A stretch of DNA of 43,399 nt from Elusimicrobiota bacterium (GTDB lineage: Bacteria > Elusimicrobiota > Elusimicrobia > FEN-1173): positions 1 to 43,399 of the forward strand of contig JAKLDV010000007.1 in the NCBI GenBank assembly GCA_022703335.1. Direction: 5' to 3'. Shown one piece after another: positions 1-7,743 of the stretch. The translations under genes and the position numbers were made by a program. Under the pieces are notes generated by a model that saw only the letters and a list, made by a program, of their open reading frames with translations, did no database searches and was not told where the DNA came from. Every line of letters starts with the position of its first letter. Positions within the stretch are counted from its first letter, which is position 1.

Positions 1-107
1 CGCCGATGGCCTATAAGGATGTGGAGAACGTGATGGACGTCTGCGACGGGGCCGGTCTTTCGAAAAAAGTGGCGCGGCTGCGCCCCCTCGCCGTCGTCAA
101 AGGGTAG
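1..107 (+). CDS. rtcB: RtcB-family RNA ligase, C-terminal end (5' truncated by window)
   Basis: The reading frame open from base 3 encodes a C-terminal fragment beginning PMAYKDVENVMDVCDGAGL and ending LAVVKG before a TAG stop. This matches the end of RtcB proteins, where a P-x-A-Y-K-D segment is followed by about 30 residues and a terminal V-K-G. RtcB joins 2',3'-cyclic phosphate or 3'-phosphate RNA ends to 5'-OH ends using GTP and Mn2+, in tRNA splicing or RNA repair. The catalytic His and metal ligands lie upstream of the window, so activity cannot be judged. The gene converges on the minus-strand secreted-protein gene that ends 10 bp downstream. Confidence 0.75.
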   Translation, partial: PMAYKDVENVMDVCDGAGLSKKVARLRPLAVVKG

Positions 108-117
108 CGCCGAAAGG

Positions 118-744
118 CTAGGGGTTTTTTAGTTCGGGGGGAAGATCGTCGGGTTCGGCGTTGACGATCTTGAATCCGGAGGGGACCTGGAAATACTCCT
201 CCGGGATGTCGTCGGCGAACTTCAGGTTTTTGACCTCGTAGGAAAATTTGCCCGCTCCGGGGTCAACCTCTTCCCATTTCAGCGGGAACGGGAGCCGGTC
301 CGATATCCAAATGCGCGTGACCCCTTCGCCGCTCTTCAACTCATAGAGTTTGCACGGCAGGTCGGCCACCATGTCGGTATTTTTTGGTTTTGTTCCGGCG
401 GCGGTCGTGGTTTTTCCGTCCGCGGAGACCTTGTTGGCCGCGGCCGGCATAGGGGCCGAGGGCGCCGCCGCCAGAGGCATCCGCCGCGCGAACCCCTGCT
501 CCGGAAAGATCTGGACGTAGGTGTTTCCCTGCACGATGTCGATTTCGCGGCCGTCGGCCGTCTCGACCCGCTTTTTGTCCCCCTTGATCCACACCTTGGT
601 GACGAAAGAGCCCTTGGCGGTGGTGAGGACCTGTTCGTAGGAGACGGAAAGGGGTTTTTCGGCGGCGCCGGCCCCCAGTCCCGCGACAAGGACGAGGGGC
701 GCCGTCAAAAACAGCATCCGGAGAGGCGGGCGGAGAGTGCGCAT
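118..744 (-). CDS. Secreted hypothetical protein (LolA-like / outer-membrane lipoprotein-sorting fold candidate)
   Basis: 208 residues. It opens with a typical Sec signal peptide (MRTLRPPLRMLFLTAP, hydrophobic to about residue 27, AxA-type site near GAGAAEK), so the mature protein should be periplasmic. The mature part is beta-rich with alternating short hydrophobic strands (WIKGDKKRVE, GNTYVQIFP, ITRIWISDRLPFPLKWE), as in LolA/LolB-like or DUF4412-like proteins. An Ala/Pro-rich linker lies around residues 92-110. The phrase 'W-I-S-D-R-L-P-F-P-L-K-W' resembles the substrate-side strand of that fold. I see no catalytic motif. The start is the ATG at 744; no strong Shine-Dalgarno is visible. 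The gene is transcribed divergently from serS with only 87 bp between them. Function is unknown. Confidence 0.6.
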   Translation of the reverse strand: MRTLRPPLRMLFLTAPLVLVAGLGAGAAEKPLSVSYEQVLTTAKGSFVTKVWIKGDKKRVETADGREIDIVQGNTYVQIFPEQGFARRMPLAAAPSAPMPAAANKVSADGKTTTAAGTKPKNTDMVADLPCKLYELKSGEGVTRIWISDRLPFPLKWEEVDPGAGKFSYEVKNLKFADDIPEEYFQVPSGFKIVNAEPDDLPPELKNP

Positions 745-831
745 GACGGAAAATTTACTCTTTTAGCGGGAGGATGGCAAGATGTCCGTCGGCTTTAATC
801 CTGACGGTAATTGTGATAATATGAGCGGGCC

Positions 832-2151
832 ATGCTCGATATAAAACTCATCCGGAATCAGCCGGAAACGGTCCGCGCGGGCCTGCAGAGCCGCGGCGGG
901 CGGTATCTGCCGGCGTTCGAAGAGCTTCTTTCCGCGGACGCCGAATGGCGCAAGGTCAACGCCGAGGCCGACGCCCTGCGCGCGCGGCGCAATCAGGCGG
1001 CCGACGAGATCGGACGTCTGAAAAAAGAGAAGAAGGACATCGGCGGCGTTCTCAAGGAAATGGAGGGCGTCAAGGCGACCCTTCGGGAATTGGAGGAGCG
1101 CGCCAAAGCGCTCGAAGGCCGCGTTCAGGAAAGTCTTTTGAACATCCCCAACCTTCCGGATTCCTCCGTCCCCGCGGGGAAGGAACCGTCCGACAACAAG
1201 GTTGTGCGGGAGTGGGGGACGAAGCGGACGTTCGCGTTTTCCGCTCGGGACCATCAGGACGTGGGGGAGGGACTCGGCATTCTGGATTTCGGCCGCGCGG
1301 CGAAACTGTCCGGGGCCCGGTTCGCCCTGTTGGTCGGGGAGGGGGCCCGGTTGGAGCGCGCGCTCATCCAATTCATGCTGGATCTGCACACACGCGAACA
1401 CGGATACACCGAACTTTTTCCGCCCTTCCTGGTGAACCGCGCCACGATGACCGGCACCGGGCAGCTCCCCAAATTTGCCGAAGAGCTCTATTCCTGCCCC
1501 AGCGACGACCTGTTCCTCATCCCCACGGCGGAGGTGCCGGTGACCAACATCTTCCGGGACGAGGTTCTGGAGGAGGCGGCCCTGCCGCGCGCTTTTTGCG
1601 CCTACACCGCCTGTTTCCGACGGGAGGCCGGTTCCTACGGCAAAGACACCCGCGGGCTCATCCGGAACCATCAGTTCAACAAGGTGGAACTGGTCCGCTT
1701 CTGCCGGCCGGAGGATTCGTTGGCGCAGTTGGAAATCCTCACGGGACACGCGGAAGAGGTTTTGAAGCGGCTGAACATCCCCTATCGCGTGATGGCGCTG
1801 TGCGCCGGAGACCTCGGGTTTTCTTCCGCCAAAACGTACGATCTGGAGGTGTGGATGCCGGGAGACCGGTCCGGCGGGGAATCCGGTGGCCGGCCGAACG
1901 GCGCCTGGCGGGAGATTTCGTCCTGTTCCACCTTCACCGATTACCAGTCCCGCCGCATCGGCATCCAGATGAAACGTTCCGACGGGCCCCGGGCGCTGCC
2001 GCACACGCTGAACGGTTCGGGCGTGGCGGTGGGCCGCACCATGGCCGCGGTCTTGGAGAATTATCAGGAGCCGGACGGCGGCGTGCTTGTCCCCGAAGCC
2101 CTGCGTCCCTATCTGGGGACCGACCGGCTGAAGCCGGCGAAATACTTTTAA
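832..2151 (+). CDS. serS: Seryl-tRNA synthetase
   Basis: 439 residues, the usual length for bacterial SerRS. The N-terminal ~100 residues form the antiparallel tRNA-binding coiled coil (basic/acidic heptads from residue 30 to 105). The class II catalytic core follows. Motif 2 is visible as CFRREAGSYGKDTRG with the following RNHQFNKVE, and motif 3 as LNGSGVAVGRTMAAVLENYQ near residues 397-416. The TAEVP serine-binding segment is also present. It charges tRNA-Ser and tRNA-Sec in the cytoplasm. The start MLDIKLIRNQPE is the canonical SerRS N-terminus. The next gene follows 4 bp downstream and may be cotranscribed. Nothing is unusual in the protein. Confidence 0.97.
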   Translation: MLDIKLIRNQPETVRAGLQSRGGRYLPAFEELLSADAEWRKVNAEADALRARRNQAADEIGRLKKEKKDIGGVLKEMEGVKATLRELEERAKALEGRVQESLLNIPNLPDSSVPAGKEPSDNKVVREWGTKRTFAFSARDHQDVGEGLGILDFGRAAKLSGARFALLVGEGARLERALIQFMLDLHTREHGYTELFPPFLVNRATMTGTGQLPKFAEELYSCPSDDLFLIPTAEVPVTNIFRDEVLEEAALPRAFCAYTACFRREAGSYGKDTRGLIRNHQFNKVELVRFCRPEDSLAQLEILTGHAEEVLKRLNIPYRVMALCAGDLGFSSAKTYDLEVWMPGDRSGGESGGRPNGAWREISSCSTFTDYQSRRIGIQMKRSDGPRALPHTLNGSGVAVGRTMAAVLENYQEPDGGVLVPEALRPYLGTDRLKPAKYF

Positions 2152-2155
2152 CTCC

Positions 2156-2428
2156 ATGCATTACATCTGCATTGTCCGGGACACGTTTAAGAGGCACAAC
2201 ACGGTCGAGCTTGCGGCGAGTTTGGCCGTGATCGAACAGCGCCTGGAAAAGGAAAACCGAGCCCGGGCCCTCCGGGAAAAACCGGGAGAAGTGCTGCTCG
2301 TCTATTACGAATGCCTGCCGACCTTGGCCGAAGCGAAAAAGCGCAAGGAGCACCTGCTCTCCGCCAGCGGAATAGAAGAGGCGCAGAAGTGGCTGCAGCG
2401 GTGGGATCGGGCGGAAGTGATCGACTGA
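2156..2428 (+). CDS. Degenerate GIY-YIG-like small protein
   Basis: 90 residues starting 4 bp after serS. The N-terminus (MHYICIVRD) and the central segment LLVYYECLPTLAEAKKRKEHL resemble the first strand and the helix region of UPF0213-type GIY-YIG proteins, where 'LVYYE...s..eAl.rEk.lK' is typical. The GIY and YIG signatures, the catalytic Arg and the metal-binding Glu context are not recognisable, and the region after the first strand (KRHNTVELAASLAVIEQRLEKE) is unlike the family. It is therefore either a catalytically dead relative or a different alpha/beta protein that converged on similar phrases. It converges on the SPL-like gene, which ends 4 bp away. Coding is supported by the compact spacing, but the function is unknown. 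Confidence 0.5.
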   Translation: MHYICIVRDTFKRHNTVELAASLAVIEQRLEKENRARALREKPGEVLLVYYECLPTLAEAKKRKEHLLSASGIEEAQKWLQRWDRAEVID

Positions 2429-2432
2429 TTCT

Positions 2433-3596
2433 TCAGGCCGCGGGATCCGGGGCGACGCGGTAGTCGTCCGGTTTCGGCGGCGCCGGCATCAGGCCCGGGA
2501 ACTTCCGGCAGAGATGGCGGGCGAATCGAAAATCGAAGTCCGCGTTGTTTTTGGGAGCCCATCCCAGGAATTTCCTCCACGTTTCCGCGTTTTCCATGCA
2601 AAAATAGAGGAACAACCCCGCCCCGCCGCCTTCCAGCGCGGCCCGCAGCGTCTCATAAAGACGGTGGCGGATCGGCTTGAAATACCGCATCTTCCCGTCG
2701 TAGCCGCGCACCATCTCGCCCACAGCGATCCCGGATCCGGGAAAACGGTCCAGAACGGTCTGTTGCATCTCCGGCGGATACCGGAGAGAGCCCAGGCTGA
2801 CCCAGGCTATTTTTTCCACCGGGACGGCGTCGAACATCTGCCGCACCAGGAGGGCGTAATCTTTTTCGAACCCGGGATAATGAATGAGGGGGTCGAAATG
2901 AAAAGCGATCTTGTAGCCCGCCGCCGCGGTTTTTCGGGCCGCCTCCAGCCGCGCCGAGGGGGAGGCGGCGCCCCGTTCCTCTCGCCTCGCCACCGCCGGC
3001 GGGTTCAACGTCCAGGAAATGACGGTTCGCCCTCCGTGGTGCAGGTTTAGGAGCTGTTCCACGCGGTCGGATTTCGTCTTGAGTTCGAGGAGCGCGTTGG
3101 GGAGGGAAGAAAAAAAGGGGACGGCCTTCCGGGAAAAACCGGTGAGCGGGTCCAACGCCAAACTGTCGCTCAATTCCCCCGTTCCGATGCGGAAAAGCCG
3201 CCGCGGTTCCGCCCCGACGGTTTCTTGGACTTCCTTGAATAAGGGATCGAACCGCATGGAGATCGCCGTGATGCTTTGCGACAGGTAGTTTTGCAGGAAG
3301 CAATAGGAGCAGGAGAACGGGCAATTTTCCGATTGATCCAGAATGTGGAGCTGGCAACAAAGATAATGCTCGGTCATGCCCTGGCATTTTTTGAGGTTTT
3401 TCCCTTTCGGTTCGGCCAGGGAATAGACGGTTCTGTCCGGGGAAATATTTTTTTTGGTCAACAGCGCCTGGATCGTCTGGCCGGCCGGGACGATTTTCAC
3501 CGGAACGCGCGGATAATTCCGGAGGAAGGCGCAGACGTTGGGTCGATGCCGGACGCTTTCGTCCACGAGGAACAATTTGATGGGGGGCCGACGCAT
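2433..3596 (-). CDS. Spore photoproduct lyase-like radical SAM protein
   Basis: 387 residues. The radical SAM cluster motif is Cys92-x3-Cys96-x2-Cys99 in NCPFSCSYCF, followed by typical SPL-family features: LFRIGTGELSDS-LALDPLTGF (about 134-154), LELKTKSD, VISWTLNPP and KIAFHFDPLIHY. These place it in the SPL/COG1533-like group, which uses SAM and a 4Fe-4S cluster. True SPL repairs the spore photoproduct in endospores. The segment matching the SPL region with the H-atom-donor Cys reads GTGELSDS here and has no Cys, so classical spore-DNA repair is doubtful. Other stretches with cysteines are KKCQGMTEHYLCCQ (71-81) and LYFCMENAE. It is the last gene of a five-gene minus-strand operon and begins 7 bp after the ParB-like gene. 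The family call is firm; the substrate is unknown. Confidence 0.82.
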   Translation of the reverse strand: MRRPPIKLFLVDESVRHRPNVCAFLRNYPRVPVKIVPAGQTIQALLTKKNISPDRTVYSLAEPKGKNLKKCQGMTEHYLCCQLHILDQSENCPFSCSYCFLQNYLSQSITAISMRFDPLFKEVQETVGAEPRRLFRIGTGELSDSLALDPLTGFSRKAVPFFSSLPNALLELKTKSDRVEQLLNLHHGGRTVISWTLNPPAVARREERGAASPSARLEAARKTAAAGYKIAFHFDPLIHYPGFEKDYALLVRQMFDAVPVEKIAWVSLGSLRYPPEMQQTVLDRFPGSGIAVGEMVRGYDGKMRYFKPIRHRLYETLRAALEGGGAGLFLYFCMENAETWRKFLGWAPKNNADFDFRFARHLCRKFPGLMPAPPKPDDYRVAPDPAA

Positions 3597-3603
3597 GACG
3601 TTC

Positions 3604-4578
3604 TTAGGGGTCCGTCAGTTTCAGGAGACGGCGGAACGTTTCGGCCGTTCCCGGGCGGTTCAGCCGGCGGAGCAGTTCCTGCCACTGTTGCGGATTTTGG
3701 ATCTCCGCCCGAAGGGAGACCCCGGGCCGCTCGAAGGAGGGGTCCCAGTTGAGTTTGACGAAATCCGGCAGACGGAGCCGCCGCAGGAGCCGGGCGGCTT
3801 TTTCCCGGTGGAGAGAAAGCGTTGGGAAGCGCCGTCGGAAAAGTTCGGCGGCGAACAGGGAGAACGTCTCGTGGGACGGGCGATCCGGGGATTGCGGCGG
3901 GATCGCCCGCTCGATTTCCCGGAGGAGCTGAGACGGTTTTTCTCCGTCGCGCGAGGCGGTCTCGATCAGGCATCGGGCGAAGGCCTCCAGGTCGTTCAGC
4001 CCGGGCCGGAACGACTGAGCCAGGCGCGCAAGGAGGTCGGCGGCGGGCCGGTCCAACCCAAAAAAAGAAGTGAGACGGCGGAGCGGGGCGTCTTTTTCGG
4101 AAAGATAAGAGAGCAGGCCGTCGCCCAGCGTCTCCATTTTTTTCAGGGTGTCGATGAACCGCGGAAGCGGCGGGAAACCCAGCCGGGGGAAGTCGGATTT
4201 GACGAGTTCCGCCTGTGGGACGCCGAAGGCGCGGAGGGCGCGCACCTGGGCGAGTTTCTCGAGCAGCGTGAGCTGCCGCGCTCCGGCGTTGTCGTGGGCC
4301 GCCCAACGGAGAAGTTCGGCGTCGGAACGATTGGAGAAAGCGATCGCCGGAACGGTCCGGAACCTCAACGTTCTTGCCGCCGCGTAACGCCGGAACCCGG
4401 CGACCAGCACATAACGCGGGCCGGCGGGTTTCACCCAGAGAGGCGTCAGTAGGCCGACGCGACGTATGGACTCCAACAAGATTTCGGAAGGACGGTTTTC
4501 CAGCGGGGTTAGCCGAAACGGGCTTTCGGTCGCAACGATCTTTCCCAGAGGGACGGTCCGAACGGGGCCCGGTTTCAC
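3604..4578 (-). CDS. ParB-like nuclease-domain protein
   Basis: 324 residues. The N-terminal ~95 residues read as a ParB/sulfiredoxin-type domain: VPLGKIVATESPFR, then ESIRRVGLLTPLWVKPAGPRYVLVAGFRRYAAARTL. The last part matches the ParB box II 'G.RR..A...L' (CTP/phosphate-binding in ParB proteins). A helical middle segment (LTLLEKLAQVRALRAFGV) corresponds to the region after the KorB/ParB box. The C-terminal ~150 residues are helical, Arg/Leu-rich and not recognisable. Unlike chromosomal ParB there is no neighbouring ParA, so a role in chromosome partition is unlikely. Its first codon overlaps the stop of the nucleosidase-like gene (ATGA) and the SPL-like gene follows after 7 bp. A link to DNA or nucleotide chemistry with the SPL-like enzyme is inference from context only. 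Confidence 0.75.
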   Translation of the reverse strand: MKPGPVRTVPLGKIVATESPFRLTPLENRPSEILLESIRRVGLLTPLWVKPAGPRYVLVAGFRRYAAARTLRFRTVPAIAFSNRSDAELLRWAAHDNAGARQLTLLEKLAQVRALRAFGVPQAELVKSDFPRLGFPPLPRFIDTLKKMETLGDGLLSYLSEKDAPLRRLTSFFGLDRPAADLLARLAQSFRPGLNDLEAFARCLIETASRDGEKPSQLLREIERAIPPQSPDRPSHETFSLFAAELFRRRFPTLSLHREKAARLLRRLRLPDFVKLNWDPSFERPGVSLRAEIQNPQQWQELLRRLNRPGTAETFRRLLKLTDP

Positions 4579-5174
4579 GAAGACCTCGAAAGCCGGTCGA
4601 ACACGCGCCCGAGGACGCGGCTGAATTTTTCGGAGAGGGCGTCCCGGGCCGCGGCGTAATCCGATGCGGCCGTCTCGTCGGCCCGGTCGCTGATGAGCCG
4701 GAGGGCCGCGATTCGGCCCCGCCCATGCGCGAGGAGGCCGTGGGACTCCATGTCCACGGCATCGAACCCTTTCCCGCGGAGCTCTCTTTTTTTAGAAGCG
4801 CCGGTCACGGCCCGCGACACGGTCAGAAGAGTTCCGGTGACGTAGGGGATGTTCTCCTCCCGCAGGGCCGTTGCGATGGAACGCGTGAGCGAGGCGGAGG
4901 TCTCCAGGACGCCGGCGTCTTCCGAACAAACGCGTTCGGCCAGGAGGAGGTCTCCCGGGTCCAACGTCGGGCGCAGGGCGCCGGCGAACCCGGCCGCCAG
5001 AACATCGCCCGCCCATTTTTGGGGAGGCACGGTGTCGAGGGAGGCGTTACGGTATCCGGTCAAAAGGATGTTCCCGGCGAGCCCCGCGGTCTTTTCGGCG
5101 CGGCGGCAGAATTCCGCCGCCTCTTTCGGCGAGGCGAGGCAAAGGGCGAGAGATGCCGAAGCCGGCGGTTTCAT
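4575..5174 (-). CDS. MTA/SAH nucleosidase-like (phosphorylase superfamily) protein
   Basis: 199 residues. The C-terminal half carries the superfamily signature: GFDAVDMESHGLLAHGRGRIAALRLISDRADE. This corresponds to the nucleoside-phosphorylase/MTAN segment with the conserved Met-Glu that contacts ribose and the Asp of 'ISD' that protonates the base. The protein is shorter than MtnN (about 230), and the N-terminal Gly-rich segment is reduced (ILLTGYRNASLDT, then VLAAGFAGALRPTLDPGDLLLAE). It resembles the short nucleosidases found in hopanoid (HpnG) and other clusters. Likely activity is hydrolysis or phosphorolysis of a nucleoside such as 5'-deoxyadenosine or SAH/MTA. That would suit an operon with a radical SAM enzyme that makes 5'-dA, but this link is inference. 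Starts overlap ATGA with both neighbours. Confidence 0.65.
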   Translation of the reverse strand: MKPPASASLALCLASPKEAAEFCRRAEKTAGLAGNILLTGYRNASLDTVPPQKWAGDVLAAGFAGALRPTLDPGDLLLAERVCSEDAGVLETSASLTRSIATALREENIPYVTGTLLTVSRAVTGASKKRELRGKGFDAVDMESHGLLAHGRGRIAALRLISDRADETAASDYAAARDALSEKFSRVLGRVFDRLSRSS

Positions 5175-5836
5175 GATCGGCGAAGACCGTCCAGAACCCG
5201 CAGGAAAAAATCGCTCGGCTCGGCCCGGAGGGTCAATGGTTTTTTGTCCGGTCCGAGGAACGTCAACCGGTGGCCGTGCAACATCAGCCCGGAGGTTCCG
5301 CCGACGGGGAAATCCTTCCCGTAGCGCGTTTCCCCAAGGAGGGGATGGCCGAGCCAGTAAAGATGGGCGCGGATCTGGTGCCGTCGACCCGTGAGTGGTT
5401 CCGCTTCCACGAAGGTGGCGTTTTTGAAGAGTTCCTTTACGTGGAAGACGGTGGTGGAGGCCTTGCCGCGGCTGTCTACCCCCACCCGTCCCGATCCGAA
5501 CAGGCGGAGGGGCTGGTCCACGGTCACGTTTTTTTCCAAGCGGCCTTCCGCCACGGCCAGATAGATTTTTTTTACCCGGCGTTCCTCGAATTGGAGGGAG
5601 AGGTCTCGATGGGCCTCGGCGTCCTTGGCGAAAAGGACCAGCCCGCTGGCTTCTCTGTCCAGCCGGTGGACGACATAGATTTTCCGGCCGATGAGCTTCT
5701 CCAGCCGGGCGTTGAGCGGTTCGCCCGTCTCTCCCCGTCCGGGGACGACGAGCTGGCCGGCCGCCTTGTTGACGGCGATCAGCCGCGGGTCGTCATAGAC
5801 GACGTGGAGGGGGTCGTCGGAGGGGTTTTCGGTCAT
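5171..5836 (-). CDS. RluA-family pseudouridine synthase
   Basis: 221 residues with the start set at the ATG at 5836, which follows an excellent Shine-Dalgarno (taaggag, 7 nt upstream). Longer in-frame extensions would run well into the preceding gene. The RluA catalytic motif is HRLDREASGLVLF with Asp60 as nucleophile. Downstream are LTGRRHQIRAHLYWLGHPLLGE and LMLHGHRLTF, both typical of the RluA/RluC/RluD/TruC branch. There is no N-terminal S4 domain, so it is of the short type acting on rRNA or tRNA; the exact position is not predictable from sequence. It overlaps the upstream glycosyltransferase by 44 bp and the downstream nucleosidase-like gene by 4 bp, implying translational coupling. 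Confidence 0.92.
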   Translation of the reverse strand: MTENPSDDPLHVVYDDPRLIAVNKAAGQLVVPGRGETGEPLNARLEKLIGRKIYVVHRLDREASGLVLFAKDAEAHRDLSLQFEERRVKKIYLAVAEGRLEKNVTVDQPLRLFGSGRVGVDSRGKASTTVFHVKELFKNATFVEAEPLTGRRHQIRAHLYWLGHPLLGETRYGKDFPVGGTSGLMLHGHRLTFLGPDKKPLTLRAEPSDFFLRVLDGLRRS

Positions 5837-7589
5837 GGGCGGTCTCCTTAAAGCGATACACGTCAAAAGTGGGATGGCCGTCCCGGTCCCGGAAACTCGC
5901 CAGCAATTCGGGGGCGTCCTTGGCGGACCAGGGCACGTGATCAAAAAGATCGATCGGCAAAAAATATGTCGAACGTTTGACGTACACACCGTTGATGAAG
6001 ATAAAAGCTCCGTACGTCTTGATGGTATTTTGCCACATGGAAGTGATGCTCAGTTTTATATGCGCGTCGTCCATAACCCGGAATGGAAACAACGGGGGGC
6101 TTGTCTTGAAGTCCGGGCACAAGAAATACAAATGTTCCCCAAGAAACTCCTCGGAAACCAGGACCGTTTCTTTGGGGGAAAGGTTCTTCTCCATCCACGT
6201 CGCCAGGGCATAGACCGAATCCGTGGCCGGCCCCCGTCCGCCGAAATCCCGGATGTGGACATAATAATTCCGCAAGGAACGGAATTCTTGGATCAGGAAG
6301 AGGCCGAGGAACGGAAGCAGGAGACAAAGGAGAGGCGTTCGGCGGCGCACCAGGGCGAAAAGAGACGACAAGGCCACCACCACGATGAGTTGCGGGAAAG
6401 GATAAAACAGGTACGTATGGTGGAGCGGTTCTTTATAGAGAGTGAACAATTGGAGATAGAGGAGGATGAAAAAAACGACCAGCCTGCCCGCTTGGGGCCG
6501 AAGCGGGAAATTTTTGGGTTGGAGCAGAAGAAACAGGAGGAGGGCGAGGCAGGTCCAGAAAAGAAAGGGATAATACGTGTTCGTGACCGGCGCGTCGGAC
6601 GAAAAAATATAGGAAAAGTAAAAGCGGCCTTGAAAAAAATTCGCGTTGAAGCTGTGGAACACCTCGGCGGCGGCCCGGAAGAGGGGGTCCCAGAGGGCGT
6701 CCGCGGAGGCGGCATGGGACGCGCGGGAGAGAATCGATAACGGCCGGAGATAGACCCAGGAAAGGAGGGAGAAAGAGTCCCAGCGCCCGCTTAATTCGGT
6801 GCGAAGAGTCAATGAAAGCCAGGGGAGGAAGGCCAGCCCGCCCAGTCCCAGAGAGAGGAGGAGGTTCCGGGACCGGGGGAAGTCGAAGTGACGGCGGATC
6901 GGTCCGGAAAAAACGAGGGCGGATCCGGCGAGCGCCCCGATAAACCAGGCGAACCACAATCGCATGCCGATCCCCCCCGAAAGGCAGGCCGTCCCGAGGA
7001 AAAAATAGAGAGGGTTTCGTGTGCGCCACCCGTTCTGAAACAGCAACAAAGCCCCGAGGGAGAAAACCAGCAGGGTGGGGGCGGTGTAGTTCACCATCTT
7101 TATCCCCATGATGAAGGGCGGATGGACGACCAGGAGAAAAAGGGTGAGGAGGGCGACGGCGGGGGAAAAGGCGCGCCTCAAGAAGAGGTGGGAAAGAATC
7201 AGGGCCAAGAGCCCGGCTCCCACGGCCCACGCGCGGACGAGCGTCCAGCTGGGTCCCACGAAATAGAAAAAAGGCATCATGAGATAGGAGATGAGTGAAC
7301 CATGATACAGGGGAAAGGGGATGTCGAGCGTCTCCAACAAGGGCTGTCCGGCACGCAGTTGCTGCGCCATGTGATGGCCGCGCACCTCATCCAGCAGTTG
7401 GTCCCGGATCATCCCCGGGGAATCAAAACGATAAAACACCGAGGCGAGGAAGAAGGAGAGCATCAGGAGGAAGAGGGAGATTTCAAGGCCGCGGGCGAGT
7501 GAGCCGGAGAGCAGGCCCTCCGCCGGAGAAATTTTTTCCGAAGGAGGGACGTCGGGATGGGGGGTGTGGATGGGACGAGCGGTCGGCAT
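5793..7589 (-). CDS. GT39/ArnT-like membrane glycosyltransferase
   Basis: 598 residues from the ATG at 7589, chosen because a gagg sequence sits 8 nt upstream; a Met eight codons further up (7613) has no ribosome-binding site. One TM helix at about residues 30-50 is followed by a loop with an acidic pair (RDQLLDEVRGHHMAQQL) and then about 10 hydrophobic segments. This layout, the first extracytoplasmic loop with Asp/Glu near a His, and the DIPFPLYHGSLISYL segment are typical of GT-C enzymes such as PMT/ArnT (glycosyltransferase family 39), which use polyprenyl-phosphate sugars at the membrane. The C-terminal ~150 residues form a soluble periplasmic-type domain. It heads the minus-strand operon that ends with the SPL-like gene. 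Acceptor and donor are unknown. Confidence 0.8.
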   Translation of the reverse strand: MPTARPIHTPHPDVPPSEKISPAEGLLSGSLARGLEISLFLLMLSFFLASVFYRFDSPGMIRDQLLDEVRGHHMAQQLRAGQPLLETLDIPFPLYHGSLISYLMMPFFYFVGPSWTLVRAWAVGAGLLALILSHLFLRRAFSPAVALLTLFLLVVHPPFIMGIKMVNYTAPTLLVFSLGALLLFQNGWRTRNPLYFFLGTACLSGGIGMRLWFAWFIGALAGSALVFSGPIRRHFDFPRSRNLLLSLGLGGLAFLPWLSLTLRTELSGRWDSFSLLSWVYLRPLSILSRASHAASADALWDPLFRAAAEVFHSFNANFFQGRFYFSYIFSSDAPVTNTYYPFLFWTCLALLLFLLLQPKNFPLRPQAGRLVVFFILLYLQLFTLYKEPLHHTYLFYPFPQLIVVVALSSLFALVRRRTPLLCLLLPFLGLFLIQEFRSLRNYYVHIRDFGGRGPATDSVYALATWMEKNLSPKETVLVSEEFLGEHLYFLCPDFKTSPPLFPFRVMDDAHIKLSITSMWQNTIKTYGAFIFINGVYVKRSTYFLPIDLFDHVPWSAKDAPELLASFRDRDGHPTFDVYRFKETAHDRKPLRRPPPRRL

Positions 7590-7743
7590 TCGGTAAACCT
7601 CGGGCCGAAACATTGCCAGCGGGGTTGATTTTAGGATATTAAGAGTCGGGCCGGGCAATCAACTTTTGGCGATTGGCTTTGGCGGCCGCTTCGTATTTTT
7701 GTAAAGTGGCACAAAAGACATCGGCTGAAGGGAGAAATCGAAA

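Noticed and set aside
763-2157. 464-codon open frame on the minus strand opposite serS
   Set aside because: Antisense to a certain serS; its composition (Arg/Gly/Pro/His-rich) is typical of GC-rich shadow frames and it has no domain.
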